Below, piece by piece: positions 8,155-16,499 of a DNA stretch of 64,000 bases. A program made the translations under genes and the position numbers. The stretch's first letter is position 1, and every line of letters begins with the position of its first letter. Source of the stretch: Nocardia aurantia (GTDB taxonomy: Bacteria; Actinomycetota; Actinomycetes; Mycobacteriales; Mycobacteriaceae); the NCBI RefSeq assembly GCF_009604425.1, contig NZ_WEGI01000010.1, forward strand, positions 310,001-374,000. The letters are read 5' to 3'. The notes beneath the pieces are model-generated. The model searched no databases. It worked only from the letters and a program-made list of their open reading frames with translations, and had not been told where the DNA came from.

Positions 8155-9129
8155 CTACGAGTTGGTCTTGATCACCACGGTGCTGCAGATCTTGTCGGCG
8201 AAGGTCTGCCGCTTCTCGTCCCACAATGGCCACAGATAGCCGATGTAGCAAGCGATTCCGTCGACGAAGTGCGCGAGCTGGCGGACGAGGGACATACCGA
8301 AGCCGAGGTACCGACCGTCGGCCTCGCGCACGAGGCTGATGCCGACGACCCGCTTACCCCAGGTCTGTCCCGTCTTGCCCTCCAGGTAGATCAGGTACAG
8401 GGTGACGCCGAACGCCGTCAGCCAGCCCAGCAGCGCGAAGATGATGCCGATCACGGACAGGCCGCCACCGCTGCACTGATACACCCCGTCCTCGTCGGTG
8501 CTGCAGCTCATCGAACTGCTGCCGATGGCGAAGGCGATCGCGTAGAGGACGGCTGCGGGGACGAAGGCCGCGAGGCCGTCGATCAGCCGGCCGCCCACGC
8601 GCAGGAACCAGCTGGCATACGGCAGCGCGGGCGCCCCGTACGGTGTGTAGCCGCCGCTCGGCGGATAGCCGTAGGCGGGCGCGGGCGGCGGGTAACCCGG
8701 CTGCGAAGCGGCCCCATAGCCCGGCTGCGAAGCGGCCCCGTAACCGGGCTGGCTCCCGTAGCCCGGCTGCTCCCCGTAACCCGGCTGGCCGCCGTAGCCC
8801 GGCTGGCCGCTGTAACCCGGTTGGGCGCCGTACCCGGGCTGACCGCCGTAGGGTTGCTGACCGGTGTACGGCGGCTGCCCGTACGGTTGCTGCCCCGGGT
8901 AGGACGGCTGGCCGTACGGCTGTTGCCCGGTGTACGGCTGGCCGCTGTACGGCGGCTGCAGCGGCTGCGACCCGCTGTCCTGGCCGTACGGTTGCCCGCT
9001 CGGAGATCCGGGCTGGCTCCAGCCACCGGAATCGCCGTAACCGGGCTGCGGATGCCCGTATCCCGGGGTGGGCTGCTGACCCTGCTGCGGCGCTGCGTTC
9101 GGATCGCTCGGCTCGGATGGGTTGCTCAT
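8155..9129 (-). CDS. RDD family membrane protein with Gln/Tyr/Gly-rich repeats
   Basis: A 324-residue protein. Residues ~1-165 are a disordered stretch built from GQQPYGQP and QPGYGxQPGYG repeats. The rest is an RDD domain with helices near ASWFLRVGGRLIDGLAAFVPAAVL, SVIGIIFALLGWLTAFG and the final FVDGIACYIGYLWPLWDEKRQTFADK; the conserved RLID and the K-R-x-VG motif are visible. RDD proteins sit in the plasma membrane and some act in ion transport. The ATG at 9129 follows GGAGGAA; earlier starts are unsupported. Confidence 0.85.
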   Translation of the reverse strand: MSNPSEPSDPNAAPQQGQQPTPGYGHPQPGYGDSGGWSQPGSPSGQPYGQDSGSQPLQPPYSGQPYTGQQPYGQPSYPGQQPYGQPPYTGQQPYGGQPGYGAQPGYSGQPGYGGQPGYGEQPGYGSQPGYGAASQPGYGAASQPGYPPPAPAYGYPPSGGYTPYGAPALPYASWFLRVGGRLIDGLAAFVPAAVLYAIAFAIGSSSMSCSTDEDGVYQCSGGGLSVIGIIFALLGWLTAFGVTLYLIYLEGKTGQTWGKRVVGISLVREADGRYLGFGMSLVRQLAHFVDGIACYIGYLWPLWDEKRQTFADKICSTVVIKTNS

Positions 9130-9346
9130 CTGTATTTCCTCCGAAGTTCGTGGGACACCGGCGGCGACCGTGCCGCCGGAGTCCGACGTGTGACGCAACT
9201 GTGCGGCAGATGTGAACTCGCTGCCAAGTATCACCGACTCGCCGCCGCAGGGGCGGTCGAAGCTCACGGATTGCCGCATTGCCGTGAATCGGCGCGCGAT
9301 GGGTATTCGATTTCCGGGTATTCGATCGAGCCGCGATGATGGTCCG

Positions 9347-9967
9347 GTGGACGACATCACCTACGAGGACACCCGGTTCGGGCTGCACGCGGTATCGGAG
9401 TTGCTCGTCGCCGGGCCGCAGTACCGCCGGTTCGGCACCATCCGGATGCGGATCGTGCTCGGCGGCTTCGCCGGCACGAAATGGCCGGTCTCCGTGCTCG
9501 GTTCGGAGCTGGTCTGGGCGGAGGGCCGAGTGCCGCTGACCGGCAGTTTCGCCGAGGTCGCCCGGCAGGCCGGTTTCGATGCGGTGGCCCCGCCGCCGGG
9601 GCTCTACACAGACGGCACCGGTCTCGACCCGGCGGAGGCGTTCGCCCTGGACGCCGACGCGCTGGCGTCGATCCACGACTGGTTCGCCGTCGGCGACACC
9701 GCGCTGCGCCGCTTCGCCGAACAGCCACCCACCCTGTGGCCGGAGCACTTCGACCTGTCCGTGGCGGTGGAACAGGTGAATTACGGTGTGTCGCCGGGTG
9801 ATTGGAGCAATCCGGGCCCGTACGCCTACGTCGGCCCGTGGACCCCGCGCGCGGGCGAGTTCTGGAATGCCTCGTTCGGCGCGATACGGCCGCGCTCGGC
9901 GGTCCCGACGGTCGAGAGCCTGCTCGAATTCTTCCGTGAGGGCCGGGACCGCGCCGCCGCGGGATAA
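9347..9967 (+). CDS. Conserved hypothetical protein
   Basis: A 206-residue soluble protein that I do not recognise by name. Visible features are LWPEHFDLSVAVE, NYGVSPGD, PYAYVGPW and EFWNASFGA, which look like a conserved fold rather than an accidental frame. The GTG at 9347 opens the conserved part (VDDITYEDTRFGLHAVSELLVAG); the ~45 residues upstream in frame have no such character. Lies tail-to-tail with Ku across 29 bp. Confidence 0.65.
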   Translation: MDDITYEDTRFGLHAVSELLVAGPQYRRFGTIRMRIVLGGFAGTKWPVSVLGSELVWAEGRVPLTGSFAEVARQAGFDAVAPPPGLYTDGTGLDPAEAFALDADALASIHDWFAVGDTALRRFAEQPPTLWPEHFDLSVAVEQVNYGVSPGDWSNPGPYAYVGPWTPRAGEFWNASFGAIRPRSAVPTVESLLEFFREGRDRAAAG

Positions 9968-9996
9968 CCGCGCCGATGCCGGAGGGCGCGAAAACC

Positions 9997-10965
9997 TCAC
10001 GCGCCCTTGCGAGTCTGCCGCCCGGTGGATTTGGCCGGGGCCTTCGCGGTCGTTTTCTTGGCGGCGGTCTTCTTGGCGGTGGATTTCGCGGCGGTGGATT
10101 TACCCGACGTGGATTTCGCCGCCGCCGCAGATTTGGTGGCTTTTTTCTTCGGCTGCTCGGCGGCGGGCGCGGTCTCGCCGCGGCGGCCGGTGGCCTCCAG
10201 GCTGCGCTGCAACGCGGCGACCAGATCGACGACCTCGGCGTCCATCTCCGGAGCCGGCGCCTCCTCGTACCGGGTCACCGTGCCGGAACCGGATTCGATT
10301 GCCTCATCGAGCATCTTCTTCAACTCGATCTGGTATTCGTCCTTGTACAGGCTCGGATCGAAGTCGTCGGACATGCTGTCGACCAGTGTCTCGGCCATCG
10401 CGATCTCCTGCGACCGCGGCGCGGCCACCCCGTCGAGCGATTCGAAATCGGCCGCGCGCACCTCGTCCGGCCACAGCAGCGTCTGGAGCACCAGGACGCC
10501 GTCGCGCACCCGCAGCGCGGCGAGCCGGGTCTTCTGCCGCAGCGTGAAATTGACCAGTGCGACCCGATCCACCTGATCGAGCGTCGTCGCGAGCAGCACA
10601 TACGCCTTCGGCATGGTGGAATCCGGCTCCAGGTAATAACTCTTGTCGAACAGGATCGGATCGATCTGATCGGAGGGCACGAACTGCAACACCGGAATCT
10701 CGTGCTTCTCGGCGACCGGCAGCTTCGCGAAATCCTCGTCGGTGAGCACCACCTTGTCGCCCTCGGGCGACTCGTACGCCTTGTCGATGTCGGCGTACTG
10801 CACGGATTGGCCGCAGACGGTGCACACCCGGTCGTATTTGATCCGCCCGCCGTCCTTGGCGTGCACCTGATGGAACCGGATGTCGTGATCCTCGGTGGCG
10901 GTGTACACCTTCACCGGGACGTTCACCAGCCCGAATGCGATGGAGCCCTTCCAGATGGATCTCAC
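9997..10965 (-). CDS. ku: Non-homologous end-joining protein Ku
   Basis: DNA-end-binding protein of bacterial NHEJ, 322 residues. The start RSIWKGSIAFGLVNVPVKVYTATEDHDIRFHQVH is nearly invariant in Ku, followed by the CxxC pair CTVCGQ, KSYYLEPD, and LLWPDEVR. The last ~60 residues (KKKATKSAAAAKSTSGKS...) are a Lys/Ala-rich histone-H1-like tail seen in several actinobacterial Ku proteins. Start is GTG 10965. No ligD is visible in the window, so the partner ligase is elsewhere. Confidence 0.95.
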   Translation of the reverse strand: MRSIWKGSIAFGLVNVPVKVYTATEDHDIRFHQVHAKDGGRIKYDRVCTVCGQSVQYADIDKAYESPEGDKVVLTDEDFAKLPVAEKHEIPVLQFVPSDQIDPILFDKSYYLEPDSTMPKAYVLLATTLDQVDRVALVNFTLRQKTRLAALRVRDGVLVLQTLLWPDEVRAADFESLDGVAAPRSQEIAMAETLVDSMSDDFDPSLYKDEYQIELKKMLDEAIESGSGTVTRYEEAPAPEMDAEVVDLVAALQRSLEATGRRGETAPAAEQPKKKATKSAAAAKSTSGKSTAAKSTAKKTAAKKTTAKAPAKSTGRQTRKGA

Positions 10966-11033
10966 ACGCTCGATCGTACTTTCGACCGCCTGCTCCCGTA
11001 GGGCACGTCGACCCGATTGTAACCTTACCGACG

Positions 11034-11708
11034 ATGGTGATCGACGAACAACTCGCCGCAGAACTACCCGCCGATCCGGCCGCCGCCGTAGCGCTGCAAC
11101 AACGCCTGCGCGCGCTGGTAGAGCCGCACGACCCCGCCCCGCCACACTTCGGCACGATCGCCGGCCTCGACTCCGCCTACGACGACGCGGGCAACGTCGT
11201 AGCCGCCGTGGTGGTCCTGAACGCCACGACCCTGGATCAGGTCGACACGGCGACCGCCCGGGGCCACACCACCTTCCCGTACGTACCGGGCCTACTGGCC
11301 TTCCGCGAACTCCCCACCACAATCGCCGCCCTACGCCAACTGACCACCACCCCCGACCTGCTGATCTGCGACGGCCAAGGCCTCGCCCACCCGCGCCGCT
11401 TCGGCCTGGCCTGCCACCTCGGCCTGCTGACCGGCGTGCCGACCGCCGGCGTCGCGAAAACCCGCTGGGGCGACGGCGCCGACCCCGCCCCCGAACGCGG
11501 CGCGACCGCCGACATCACGATCGACGGCGAACTCGTAGGCCGAGCCCTCCGCACCCGCACCGCCGTCAAACCGGTCTACGTCTCCGCAGGCCACCGAATC
11601 TCCCTCGAAACAGCCTGCGCCGCAACCCTGAACCTCACCCCCCATTATCGCCAACCCGAAACCACCCGCCGAGCAGACCACCTCTGCCGAATGTTGTTGC
11701 GCGGCTGA
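11034..11708 (+). CDS. nfi: Endonuclease V (deoxyinosine 3' endonuclease)
   Basis: Repairs deaminated adenine by nicking 3' of deoxyinosine. The 224-residue product has the metal ligands in GLDSAYDD (Asp46), FRELP (Glu92) and LICDGQGLAHPRRFG (Asp113), then GVAKT and KPVYVSAGHRISLETA. Divergent from ku with 68 bp between them; a shared promoter region for two DNA-repair genes is likely. The stop is followed at once by the repeat cluster at 11731. Confidence 0.93.
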   Translation: MVIDEQLAAELPADPAAAVALQQRLRALVEPHDPAPPHFGTIAGLDSAYDDAGNVVAAVVVLNATTLDQVDTATARGHTTFPYVPGLLAFRELPTTIAALRQLTTTPDLLICDGQGLAHPRRFGLACHLGLLTGVPTAGVAKTRWGDGADPAPERGATADITIDGELVGRALRTRTAVKPVYVSAGHRISLETACAATLNLTPHYRQPETTRRADHLCRMLLRG

Positions 11709-12066
11709 ACTTCCGCCCAGCACCCGCTGGCGAACCCGCCGAAGCGAAGCGAAGACCGAAAATGCGCCGGTCACCAATTCGCAGGCCCAACACGCCTGTT
11801 CGCGGCCCGTCTCGATCCTGGACTGACGGAGGGAGGGAGCGCAGCGACTGACCGGAGGAGGGAAGGATCGAGACTAGGGGGGCCGCGAACCCGCCGGAGC
11901 GAAGCGGAGGCCAAAAACACAGCCTGTCACCGACAAGCAGGCCCGACAAGCAAGTTCGCGCCCCGCCCCGATCCTGAACTGAGCGAGAAAGCACGGCTAC
12001 CGACCGAGGAAGGAACAACCGAGACGAGGGCCCCGCAACCCCGCCGCAGCGAAGCGGAAGCCAAGA
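11709..12066. other. 358-bp gene-free region made of repeat copies
   Basis: The whole gap between endonuclease V and the esterase is made of one near-identical copy of the structured repeat (11798-11944) flanked by degenerate partial copies at about 11731-11797 and 11945-12062. The right copy runs up to the stop codon of the esterase gene. No gene is supported. Confidence 0.75.
11798..11944. repeat. Dispersed structured repeat, copy 2 (inverted)
   Basis: Inverted, nearly identical copy of 1948-2098. Stem arms are GTTCGCGGCCC (11798-11808) with GGGCCGCGAAC (11880-11890) and GTCTCGATCC (11809-11818) with GGATCGAGAC (11865-11874). Relative to copy 1, a G-C pair in the stem has become A-T on both arms, so pairing is kept. 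The copies on both sides share the module with GCGAACCCGCCG and GCGAAGCG, repeated about every 150 bp (11731, 11883, 12043). Confidence 0.85.
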
Positions 12067-12969
12067 TCACAGCGCAGCGGCGAGGGCGGCAACCTGGGCG
12101 GTCCGGAAGCCCTTCGCCACACCGGTTTTCGCAAATACCTCATCGAAACCATGAAAGGCCCCGTCAACAACGAGGGTCTCACACGCGATCCCGCTGTCCG
12201 CCAGCCGCTTAGCGTAGGCAAGATCCTCATCATGAAACAAATCCAGGCTACCCACGCCGATCCAAGCCGGCGGCAGCCCCGACAGGTCCTCATACCGCGC
12301 CGGCGCGGCGAGGCCGCTGATCGACGGTGAGCCCGGCGCCAACCCGGTATAGGACTGCCAGCCGAAGGCGTTGGCCTTGTTGTTCCACAGCCGGAAGTGC
12401 GATTCGTCGAGATCGGTGCGCAGCACGGTGCGATCGTCGATCATCGGGTAGGCCAGCAGCTGGAACACCGGTCGCACCTCGCCGCGCTCGTGCGCGAGCA
12501 GCGCCAGCGCGGCGGCCAGTCCACCACCGGCGCTGGCCCCGCCGATCGCGATCCGCTCGGCATCGATATCGGGCTGCCGGGCCATCCAAGCCAGCGCGTC
12601 GTGGCAGTCGTGCAACGGGACCGGGAACGGATGTTCGGGCGCCAGCCGATAGTCGGCGGAAACCACCACGATGCCGAGTTCGCGGGCGAAGTGCCGGCAC
12701 AACCAATCGTCCTGTGCCGCACTACCGATCACGTACCCACCGCCGTGGATCCACAGCAGGCCGGGGGAGCGGGCCGGCGCGGTGGGCGGCCGGTACACCC
12801 GCACGGTGATGTCGCCCGCCGGTTCCACCCGCACATCGCGCGGGACGCGGCGCGACGCCAGTCCGCTGAGCGCCCGCACCACAGGAAGTGAGCGCTTGTT
12901 CACCGGGCTGCGCGGCAGCCAGCGCGCGGCTCCGCGCAGGTCGGGATGGAATGCGTCGCCTTGCACCAT
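12067..12969 (-). CDS. Alpha/beta hydrolase, HSL-type esterase
   Basis: A 300-residue cytosolic ester hydrolase of the hormone-sensitive lipase family. The oxyanion motif HGGG (75-78), nucleophile GASAGG (Ser147), an Asp in GSLDLFHDED and a His in DGAFHGFDE complete the catalytic triad. The ATG at 12969 follows GAAGGAAG. Divergent from the FAH-family gene at 13057, so the two may share control. Confidence 0.88.
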   Translation of the reverse strand: MVQGDAFHPDLRGAARWLPRSPVNKRSLPVVRALSGLASRRVPRDVRVEPAGDITVRVYRPPTAPARSPGLLWIHGGGYVIGSAAQDDWLCRHFARELGIVVVSADYRLAPEHPFPVPLHDCHDALAWMARQPDIDAERIAIGGASAGGGLAAALALLAHERGEVRPVFQLLAYPMIDDRTVLRTDLDESHFRLWNNKANAFGWQSYTGLAPGSPSISGLAAPARYEDLSGLPPAWIGVGSLDLFHDEDLAYAKRLADSGIACETLVVDGAFHGFDEVFAKTGVAKGFRTAQVAALAAAL

Positions 12970-13056
12970 GAACTTCCTTCGCTGGACAGCGGGTGGATTG
13001 TCCCATATTCGCCTGTACGATGGAGGATCTTGTCCAGTCCGAGGAGAACCGATTTC

Positions 13057-13932
13057 ATGCGTATTGCGAATCTGGCCGGCCGGGGTGTGTTCGTGCTCGG
13101 TGGGGAGGACGGCGATCACCAGGCCGCGGAGATCGCGGCGGTGTCCGGCGGCCGTTTCGGCCCGGACCTCGGCCAGATCTACCAGAACTGGGGCCGGTTC
13201 CGGGAATGGGCGGCGACGTTGGCCCCGGATGCGCTGCACACGCATGCCTTTCCGCTGAACCGGGCGCTCCTGGGCGCTCCCTCACCGGCGCCACGTCAGG
13301 TGTTCGCGGTCGGGCTGAACTATCGGGACCATGTGGCGGAGACCGGTTTCGCCGTGCCCGAGCAGTTGCCGCCGGTGTTCACCAAGTACGTGTCCGCCTT
13401 CAGCGGACCCGACAGCACCGTCGTCCTGCCCGTGGGCGGTCATGTGGACTGGGAGGTCGAGCTCGTCGTCATCGTCGGTCGTGAGCTGCACCGGGCCGAT
13501 CCCGAGCAGGTCTGGCCGGCCCTCGCGGGCGTCACCGCGGGCCAGGACCTCTCCGAGCGGATCTCGCAGTTCCGTGGTCCCGCAGCGCAATTCGGCCTGG
13601 GCAAGTCCTTCCCCGGCTTCGCCCCGCAGGGGCCGTGGCTGGTCACCCCGGACGAACTGGCCGACCGCGACGATCTCGAGCTCGGCTGCGCGATCGACGG
13701 CCAGGAGGTGCAGAAGGCCCGCACCGGTGATCTGCTGTTCCCGGTGCCGGAACTGCTCTCGCGGTTGTCGCACACCGTGGTTCTGCTGCCCGGCGACGTG
13801 ATCTTCACCGGCACCCCGGCCGGCGTCGGCATGAGCCGTGAGCCGCAGCGTTTCCTGCAGCCCGGCGAGACCCTCGACAGCTGGATCGAGGGCGTCGGCA
13901 CCCTTCGCCAAACCTTCGTCGCCGGACGATAG
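13057..13932 (+). CDS. Fumarylacetoacetate hydrolase family protein
   Basis: A 291-residue FAH-fold hydrolase or isomerase, as used in catabolism of aromatic compounds. Residues 1-85 form a small N-terminal domain; the core begins with QVFAVGLNYRDHVAETG, and metal ligands are in VDWEVELVVIVG (Glu pair) and AGQDLSER (Asp). GDVIFTGTPAGVG is the usual end signature. GAGGAGAA precedes the ATG. Exact substrate cannot be read from sequence. Confidence 0.88.
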   Translation: MRIANLAGRGVFVLGGEDGDHQAAEIAAVSGGRFGPDLGQIYQNWGRFREWAATLAPDALHTHAFPLNRALLGAPSPAPRQVFAVGLNYRDHVAETGFAVPEQLPPVFTKYVSAFSGPDSTVVLPVGGHVDWEVELVVIVGRELHRADPEQVWPALAGVTAGQDLSERISQFRGPAAQFGLGKSFPGFAPQGPWLVTPDELADRDDLELGCAIDGQEVQKARTGDLLFPVPELLSRLSHTVVLLPGDVIFTGTPAGVGMSREPQRFLQPGETLDSWIEGVGTLRQTFVAGR

Positions 13933-14072
13933 CCACCGCCCCCACGGCGTTCCGGTCCCCGCGCGCACGGCCCGTTTCCGGGCGGACCGTGACGTTTCCG
14001 TGTCAGTATTCACAGCAACTGCACGGCTGGCTCCGACTCGAAATGCGCCGGTGCTGAGGTGAACTGGAGGGC

Positions 14073-14852
14073 GTGCTGAACAGCGTGGGGCAGGAGCCGG
14101 GGGACGAACCGGAACTCGACGACATGACGGTCGCCATCACCCGCCGCGAGCTGTTGCGGATGGTGGGGATCACCGGTGAGTCGGTGAGCCGCCGCGGCGG
14201 GCGGTCACTGAACGCGGACGCGGTGGCGGCGTACACGGACGCCGCGATGGGCCGCAGCGCGTTCGTGGTCGCCGACGGGGTGGGCAATCATCTGCTGGCC
14301 GTGCGGGCGGCCCGGACCGTGGCCGCGGTCGCGGCGCAGACCGGGGCGCGGCGCGGCGCGCGGGCCGGCATCCTGGCCGCGCAACAGGAACTGCGCCGCC
14401 AGTATCCGCAGGACGAGGCCGACGCGGTGCTGGTCGTGGCGGTCCTGCCGGCGGCCGGCCGGGCCGACGGCCGCATCGATATCGCGTGGGTGGGCGACTG
14501 CCGCGCCTACCGCTGGAACGGGCGGGTGCTGCACCAGATCACCACCGACCACACCGTCGGCGAATATCTGCGCACCTACGGACACCATCCCGCGGCCCGG
14601 ATGGACCACCTGGTGACCACCTCGGCCCGGACCGTCCGGCCCGGCGCCGTCGGCCACGCGGCCACCGGCTCGAGCACCGGCCGGCTGCTGCTGTGTACCG
14701 ACGGCGTGCACAAGCCGATCGACATGGCGACGGTGAAATCCGTCCTGAGCGACTCGACCGGCCCGGCGGCCGCGGCGGAAGCGTTGGTGGACAGCGCGTT
14801 ACGCGCCGGCGGAACCGACAACACCACCGCGCTCGTGGTCGACCGCGGTTAG
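14073..14852 (+). CDS. PP2C-type serine/threonine phosphatase-like protein
   Basis: A 259-residue Mn/Mg-dependent phosphatase-like protein. The PP2C motifs FVVADGVGNH, DIAWVGDCRAYRW, TDHTVGEYL, LLCTDGVHK and GTDNTTALVV appear in the right order, so the metal-binding aspartates are kept. No membrane helix or sensor domain is attached. GTG 14073 is preceded by GGAGG only 2 nt away, so a start at GTG 14085 or ATG 14124 is possible. The 3' end overlaps the convergent LLM gene by 54 bp. Confidence 0.8.
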   Translation: MLNSVGQEPGDEPELDDMTVAITRRELLRMVGITGESVSRRGGRSLNADAVAAYTDAAMGRSAFVVADGVGNHLLAVRAARTVAAVAAQTGARRGARAGILAAQQELRRQYPQDEADAVLVVAVLPAAGRADGRIDIAWVGDCRAYRWNGRVLHQITTDHTVGEYLRTYGHHPAARMDHLVTTSARTVRPGAVGHAATGSSTGRLLLCTDGVHKPIDMATVKSVLSDSTGPAAAAEALVDSALRAGGTDNTTALVVDRG

Positions 14853-15836
14853 CTCGAAGGCCGCGCCGACGAGTTCGACCGACCGCACCCGGTCCGCGAG
14901 AGCCGAGGCGTGGTGGGCGAGAATGAGCTCGTCGGCGCCGATGCCGGCCGCGAACTTCGTGAGGAAGTCGCGGACCTCGCCGGGGGTGCCGGCGGCGGTG
15001 TACTTCATCATCGCGGCGAGCTGGCTGCCGTTCGGCGACGCCAGGAACGCGTCGATCTCGTCGTCGGTGAACCGCACGTCGGCAGCGCCGCGGGAGATCA
15101 TGCTCCGGGCCCGCGCCCGATAGGCGACGGCCCGCTGCTGCCGCGCGTCCTCGGCGTCGGCCGCGGCGAACACGTTCGCCGCGGCCATCACGTACGGCTC
15201 GGCCAGCTGATCCGACGGCTGGAACCGCTCGCGGTAGATCTCCACCGCCTGGTGCAGCGCGTCCGGCGCGAAGTGCGAGGCGAAGGCGTACGGCAGGCCC
15301 AGCTGGGCGGCGAGCTGCGCGCCGAACAGCGATGAGCCGAGGATGTACAGCGGCACCGCCTCCGGCGCCTGCGGTACCGCGCGCACACCCGGTATCCGGG
15401 ACCGTCCGGTCAGATAGCCCTGCAATTCCAGCACGTCGCGGGGGAACGAGTCCGCCGACGCGTGGTCGCGGCGCAGCGCGAGCATGGTCTTCTGGTCGCT
15501 TCCGGGGGCCCGGCCGAGTCCGAGGTCGATCCGGCCGGGGAACAGCGTCTCCAGCGTGCCGAACTGTTCGGCGATCACCAGCGGCGAATGGTTCGGCAGC
15601 ATGATGCCGCCCGCGCCGAGCCGGATCGTGTCGGTGTTGGCCGCCACGTAACCGATCAGCACGCTGGTCGCGCTGGAGGCGATGGTGTTCATGTTGTGGT
15701 GCTCGGCGTACCAGACGCGGCGATAACCGCCGCGCTCGGCGGCGCGGGCGATCGCGACGCTGTTGTCGAAGCTGTCGCGCGCGGTCTCCCCGGGCGCGAT
15801 CGACGCGAGATCGAGGATGGACAGGGCGATGGGCAT
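14799..15836 (-). CDS. LLM class flavin-dependent oxidoreductase
   Basis: A 345-residue luciferase-like monooxygenase (MsnO8/bacterial luciferase alpha-like subgroup). The start ALSILDLASIAPGET, VWYAEHHNM, LGAGGIMLPNHSPLVIAEQFGTLE and DLGLGRAPGSD are typical and place the FMN-binding barrel. Divergent from the TetR gene at 15918 with a palindromic operator between them, so it is probably repressed by that regulator. The stop lies inside the PP2C gene on the other strand. Confidence 0.88.
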   Translation of the reverse strand: MPIALSILDLASIAPGETARDSFDNSVAIARAAERGGYRRVWYAEHHNMNTIASSATSVLIGYVAANTDTIRLGAGGIMLPNHSPLVIAEQFGTLETLFPGRIDLGLGRAPGSDQKTMLALRRDHASADSFPRDVLELQGYLTGRSRIPGVRAVPQAPEAVPLYILGSSLFGAQLAAQLGLPYAFASHFAPDALHQAVEIYRERFQPSDQLAEPYVMAAANVFAAADAEDARQQRAVAYRARARSMISRGAADVRFTDDEIDAFLASPNGSQLAAMMKYTAAGTPGEVRDFLTKFAAGIGADELILAHHASALADRVRSVELVGAAFELTAVDHERGGVVGSAGA

Positions 15837-15873
15837 ACGGAACGGCCTTCCGGCAGGAGAGACGTGCACCCGC

Positions 15874-15895
15874 TATGATACGGACTGTCAGTCCG
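15874..15895 (+). promoter_or_regulatory. Promoter -10 with perfect TetR-type operator
   Basis: TATGAT at 15874-15879 is a good -10 for the TetR gene, and a perfect palindrome CGGACTG-T-CAGTCCG (15881-15895) directly follows it. In the 81-bp gap between the divergent LLM and TetR genes this is the expected place for autorepression and control of both. Confidence 0.75.
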
Positions 15896-15917
15896 CTTGT
15901 GTCGACCGGAGGGCCCG

Positions 15918-16448
15918 ATGCGTGCCGACGCCGAACGCAACCGCACCGCGATCCTCGCGGTGGCCGGTCGCCTGATCTGCGAGGAACAGCGGGTCGACGT
16001 CTCGATGGACGAGATCGCCGCGGCCGCCGCCGTCGGCAAGGGCACCCTGTTCCGCCGGTTCACCGACCGCGAGGGCCTCATCCGGGCGGTGTTCGACGAC
16101 CGGACCTGCCGCGCCTGGGACCGGGCCCGCGACATCGCCGCCGATACCGCCGTCCCGGCGGGTGACCGGATCGTCGCCTACGTCGCCGCCGTCTTCGACC
16201 TCTGCTCCGGGTTGCAGCCGCTGCTGCGCGCCCTGCCCGAGGGCTGCCACGCCCGCACCTGGGGTCCGTGGCAGGCGCTGCTCGCCGAGCTGATCGCCGA
16301 GGCGGCACCGGAGGCCGACGCGGAATTCCTGGCCCTGGCCGTGTTCGCGTGCCTGCGCCCGGAGATCACCGCGGCGATCTCCGGCCCCCGCCACCGCGCG
16401 GGCGTGCTCGCCCTGACCGCCCGGCTGCTCGGGCCGGACCGGAGCTGA
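15918..16448 (+). CDS. TetR family transcriptional regulator
   Basis: A 176-residue repressor. The N-terminal helix-turn-helix (VSMDEIAAAAAVGKGTLFRRFTDREGLIRAVF) is typical; the C-terminal ligand domain is short. ATG 15918 follows GGAGGG. It likely binds the 15-bp palindrome at 15881 and controls itself and the LLM oxidoreductase; the inducer is unknown. Confidence 0.9.
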   Translation: MRADAERNRTAILAVAGRLICEEQRVDVSMDEIAAAAAVGKGTLFRRFTDREGLIRAVFDDRTCRAWDRARDIAADTAVPAGDRIVAYVAAVFDLCSGLQPLLRALPEGCHARTWGPWQALLAELIAEAAPEADAEFLALAVFACLRPEITAAISGPRHRAGVLALTARLLGPDRS

Positions 16449-16499
16449 TCCGGCCGAAAATCACTGGACCCGAGCCGATCTCGCGTCGATCATCGAAGG

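Noticed and set aside
9997..11708. Complete NHEJ cluster with ligD
   Set aside because: Only ku is present; the neighbours are endonuclease V and a hypothetical gene, no ligase motifs were seen.
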